Assembly (NCBI GenBank): GCA_027450145.1
Contig: DAIDKH010000016.1
Coordinates: forward strand, 1 to 62,128
Direction: 5' to 3'
DNA from: Chthonomonadaceae bacterium
Lineage (GTDB): Bacteria; Armatimonadota; Chthonomonadetes; Chthonomonadales; Chthonomonadaceae
DNA: 62,128 nucleotides
Below the pieces are notes generated by a model. The model was not told the DNA's origin. It worked only from the letters and a program-made list of their open reading frames with translations, and made no database searches. This document shows positions 61,534-62,128 of this stretch, piece after piece (position 1 is the first letter of the stretch; each line of letters begins with the position of its first letter). The position numbers and the translations under genes are program-made.

Positions 61534-62128
61534 ATGCGAATCGGAGTACCCAAGGAGTCCTATGCTACTGAGAGACGCGTTGCCCTTGTGCCTGCGGCAA
61601 TTGCGCCGCTCAAAAAGGCAGGGGCAGACGTCCTGGTTGAATCTGGCGCAGGCGTTGAAAGCGGTGTGTTGGATCATGCATTTGCAGAAGCGGGCGCGAC
61701 TATCATTTCAGCTCGCGATGAACTGTTTAAGAATGCCGACATACTTGTTCAGGTTAGAGGATTAGGCGCTAATCCTGACGGATGGAAAGCCGATCTTGAT
61801 TTGATGCACGAGGGGCAGCTGCTCGTTGCTACAATGGATGCTCTGGCAGCACCTGATCCGCTGAAACAAGCGATGGCAAAGGGTATTACTGCGTTTGCAT
61901 TGGACATGGTACCGCGCATATCGCGCGCACAAGCCATGGATGTGCTTTCCTCTCAGTCTAACTTGGCCGGTTACTGCGCTGTTCTGTTGGGGGCAAATGC
62001 GCTGCCAAAAATAATGCCCATGTTGATGACTGCTGCAGGGACCATTACACCTGCGAAGGTGCTGGTGATGGGCGCCGGCGTTGCCGGTTTGCAGTCGATC
62101 GCAACGGCTCGCAGGTTAGGAGCGGTAG
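61534..62128 (+). CDS. pntA: NAD(P) transhydrogenase alpha subunit, N-terminal part (runs off the right edge)
   Basis: About 198 residues to the window end. Begins MRIGVPKESYATERRVALVPAA, followed by LFKNADILVQVRGL, ALDMVPRISRAQAMDVLSSQSNLAGY and the NAD-binding KVLVMGAGVAGLQSIATARRLGA. This is the alanine dehydrogenase/PNT N-terminal domain. RISRAQ-x-MD-x-LSSQ favours transhydrogenase over alanine dehydrogenase. GAAGGAG lies before the ATG. The enzyme couples proton flow to hydride transfer between NADH and NADP; the rest of the operon is outside. Confidence 0.93.
   Translation, partial: MRIGVPKESYATERRVALVPAAIAPLKKAGADVLVESGAGVESGVLDHAFAEAGATIISARDELFKNADILVQVRGLGANPDGWKADLDLMHEGQLLVATMDALAAPDPLKQAMAKGITAFALDMVPRISRAQAMDVLSSQSNLAGYCAVLLGANALPKIMPMLMTAAGTITPAKVLVMGAGVAGLQSIATARRLGAV

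Noticed and set aside
61261-61677. 138-codon minus-strand frame over the pntA start
   Set aside because: Antisense to the conserved N-terminus of the transhydrogenase; Cys/Ser-rich shadow.

Overview
The window is a chromosomal segment of roughly 50% GC from a free-living, flagellated, diderm-type bacterium. It encodes a TolC-type outer-membrane factor with an RND pump, and a FliP/FliO/FliY/FliM set. The mix of plant-polysaccharide glycosidases, PhyH dioxygenases, DinB-fold hydrolases, PPDK and a very large BTAD-NTPase-TPR regulator fits Armatimonadota or a neighbouring Terrabacteria lineage. That assignment is inference from gene content; no rRNA or other decisive marker is present. I saw no transposase, integrase, phage gene or CRISPR array.

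Layout. 1-391: start of a DUF3883-type SNF2 helicase running off the left edge. 392-1002: a gene-free block of tandem repeats and perfect hairpins. 1003-6185: a rhamnosidase and PhyH pair with a divergent AraC regulator. 6218-12772: small metabolic genes (glyoxalase-fold, DinB-fold, cysteine hydrolase) around ppdK and a TIM-barrel isomerase. 12818-20354: mostly uncharacterised membrane genes (FTR1-like pair, HEAT protein, two zinc-ribbon membrane proteins), a GNAT, an esterase/beta-propeller fusion and another DinB. 20422-26073: clpB, then a GH2 mannosidase overlapping a second PhyH. 26452-29415: dacA, an rsuA/rluB-type pseudouridine synthase and a lipoprotein solute-binding protein, overlapping end to end. 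29561-31027: GH51-like arabinofuranosidase.

31096-35656 is the translation operon infC-rpmI-rplT-pheS-pheT behind a strong sigma70-type promoter. infC appears to start with ATC, and PheT lacks its tRNA-binding OB domain. 36218-42229 is a three-gene RND efflux operon. A YbjQ protein and two tRNA genes (Gly-GCC, Leu-UAG) follow. 43156-50876, all on the minus strand, holds fliM-fliY-fliO-fliP and then a 1167-residue BTAD/NTPase/TPR regulator. 51217-58166 carries sbcD-sbcC-clpS-glnD. 58221-60905 has a delta-1-pyrroline-5-carboxylate dehydrogenase and an N-methyl amino acid oxidase. The window ends inside the transhydrogenase alpha subunit gene.

How the genes work together. The clearest functional units are the ribosome/PheRS operon, the efflux operon, the flagellar motor/export block and the SbcCD nuclease. 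The two PhyH-glycosidase pairs suggest linked oxidative and hydrolytic processing of sugar-derived compounds. Several starts were moved from the longest open frame to an internal codon with a better ribosome binding site or family match; each case is stated in its entry.
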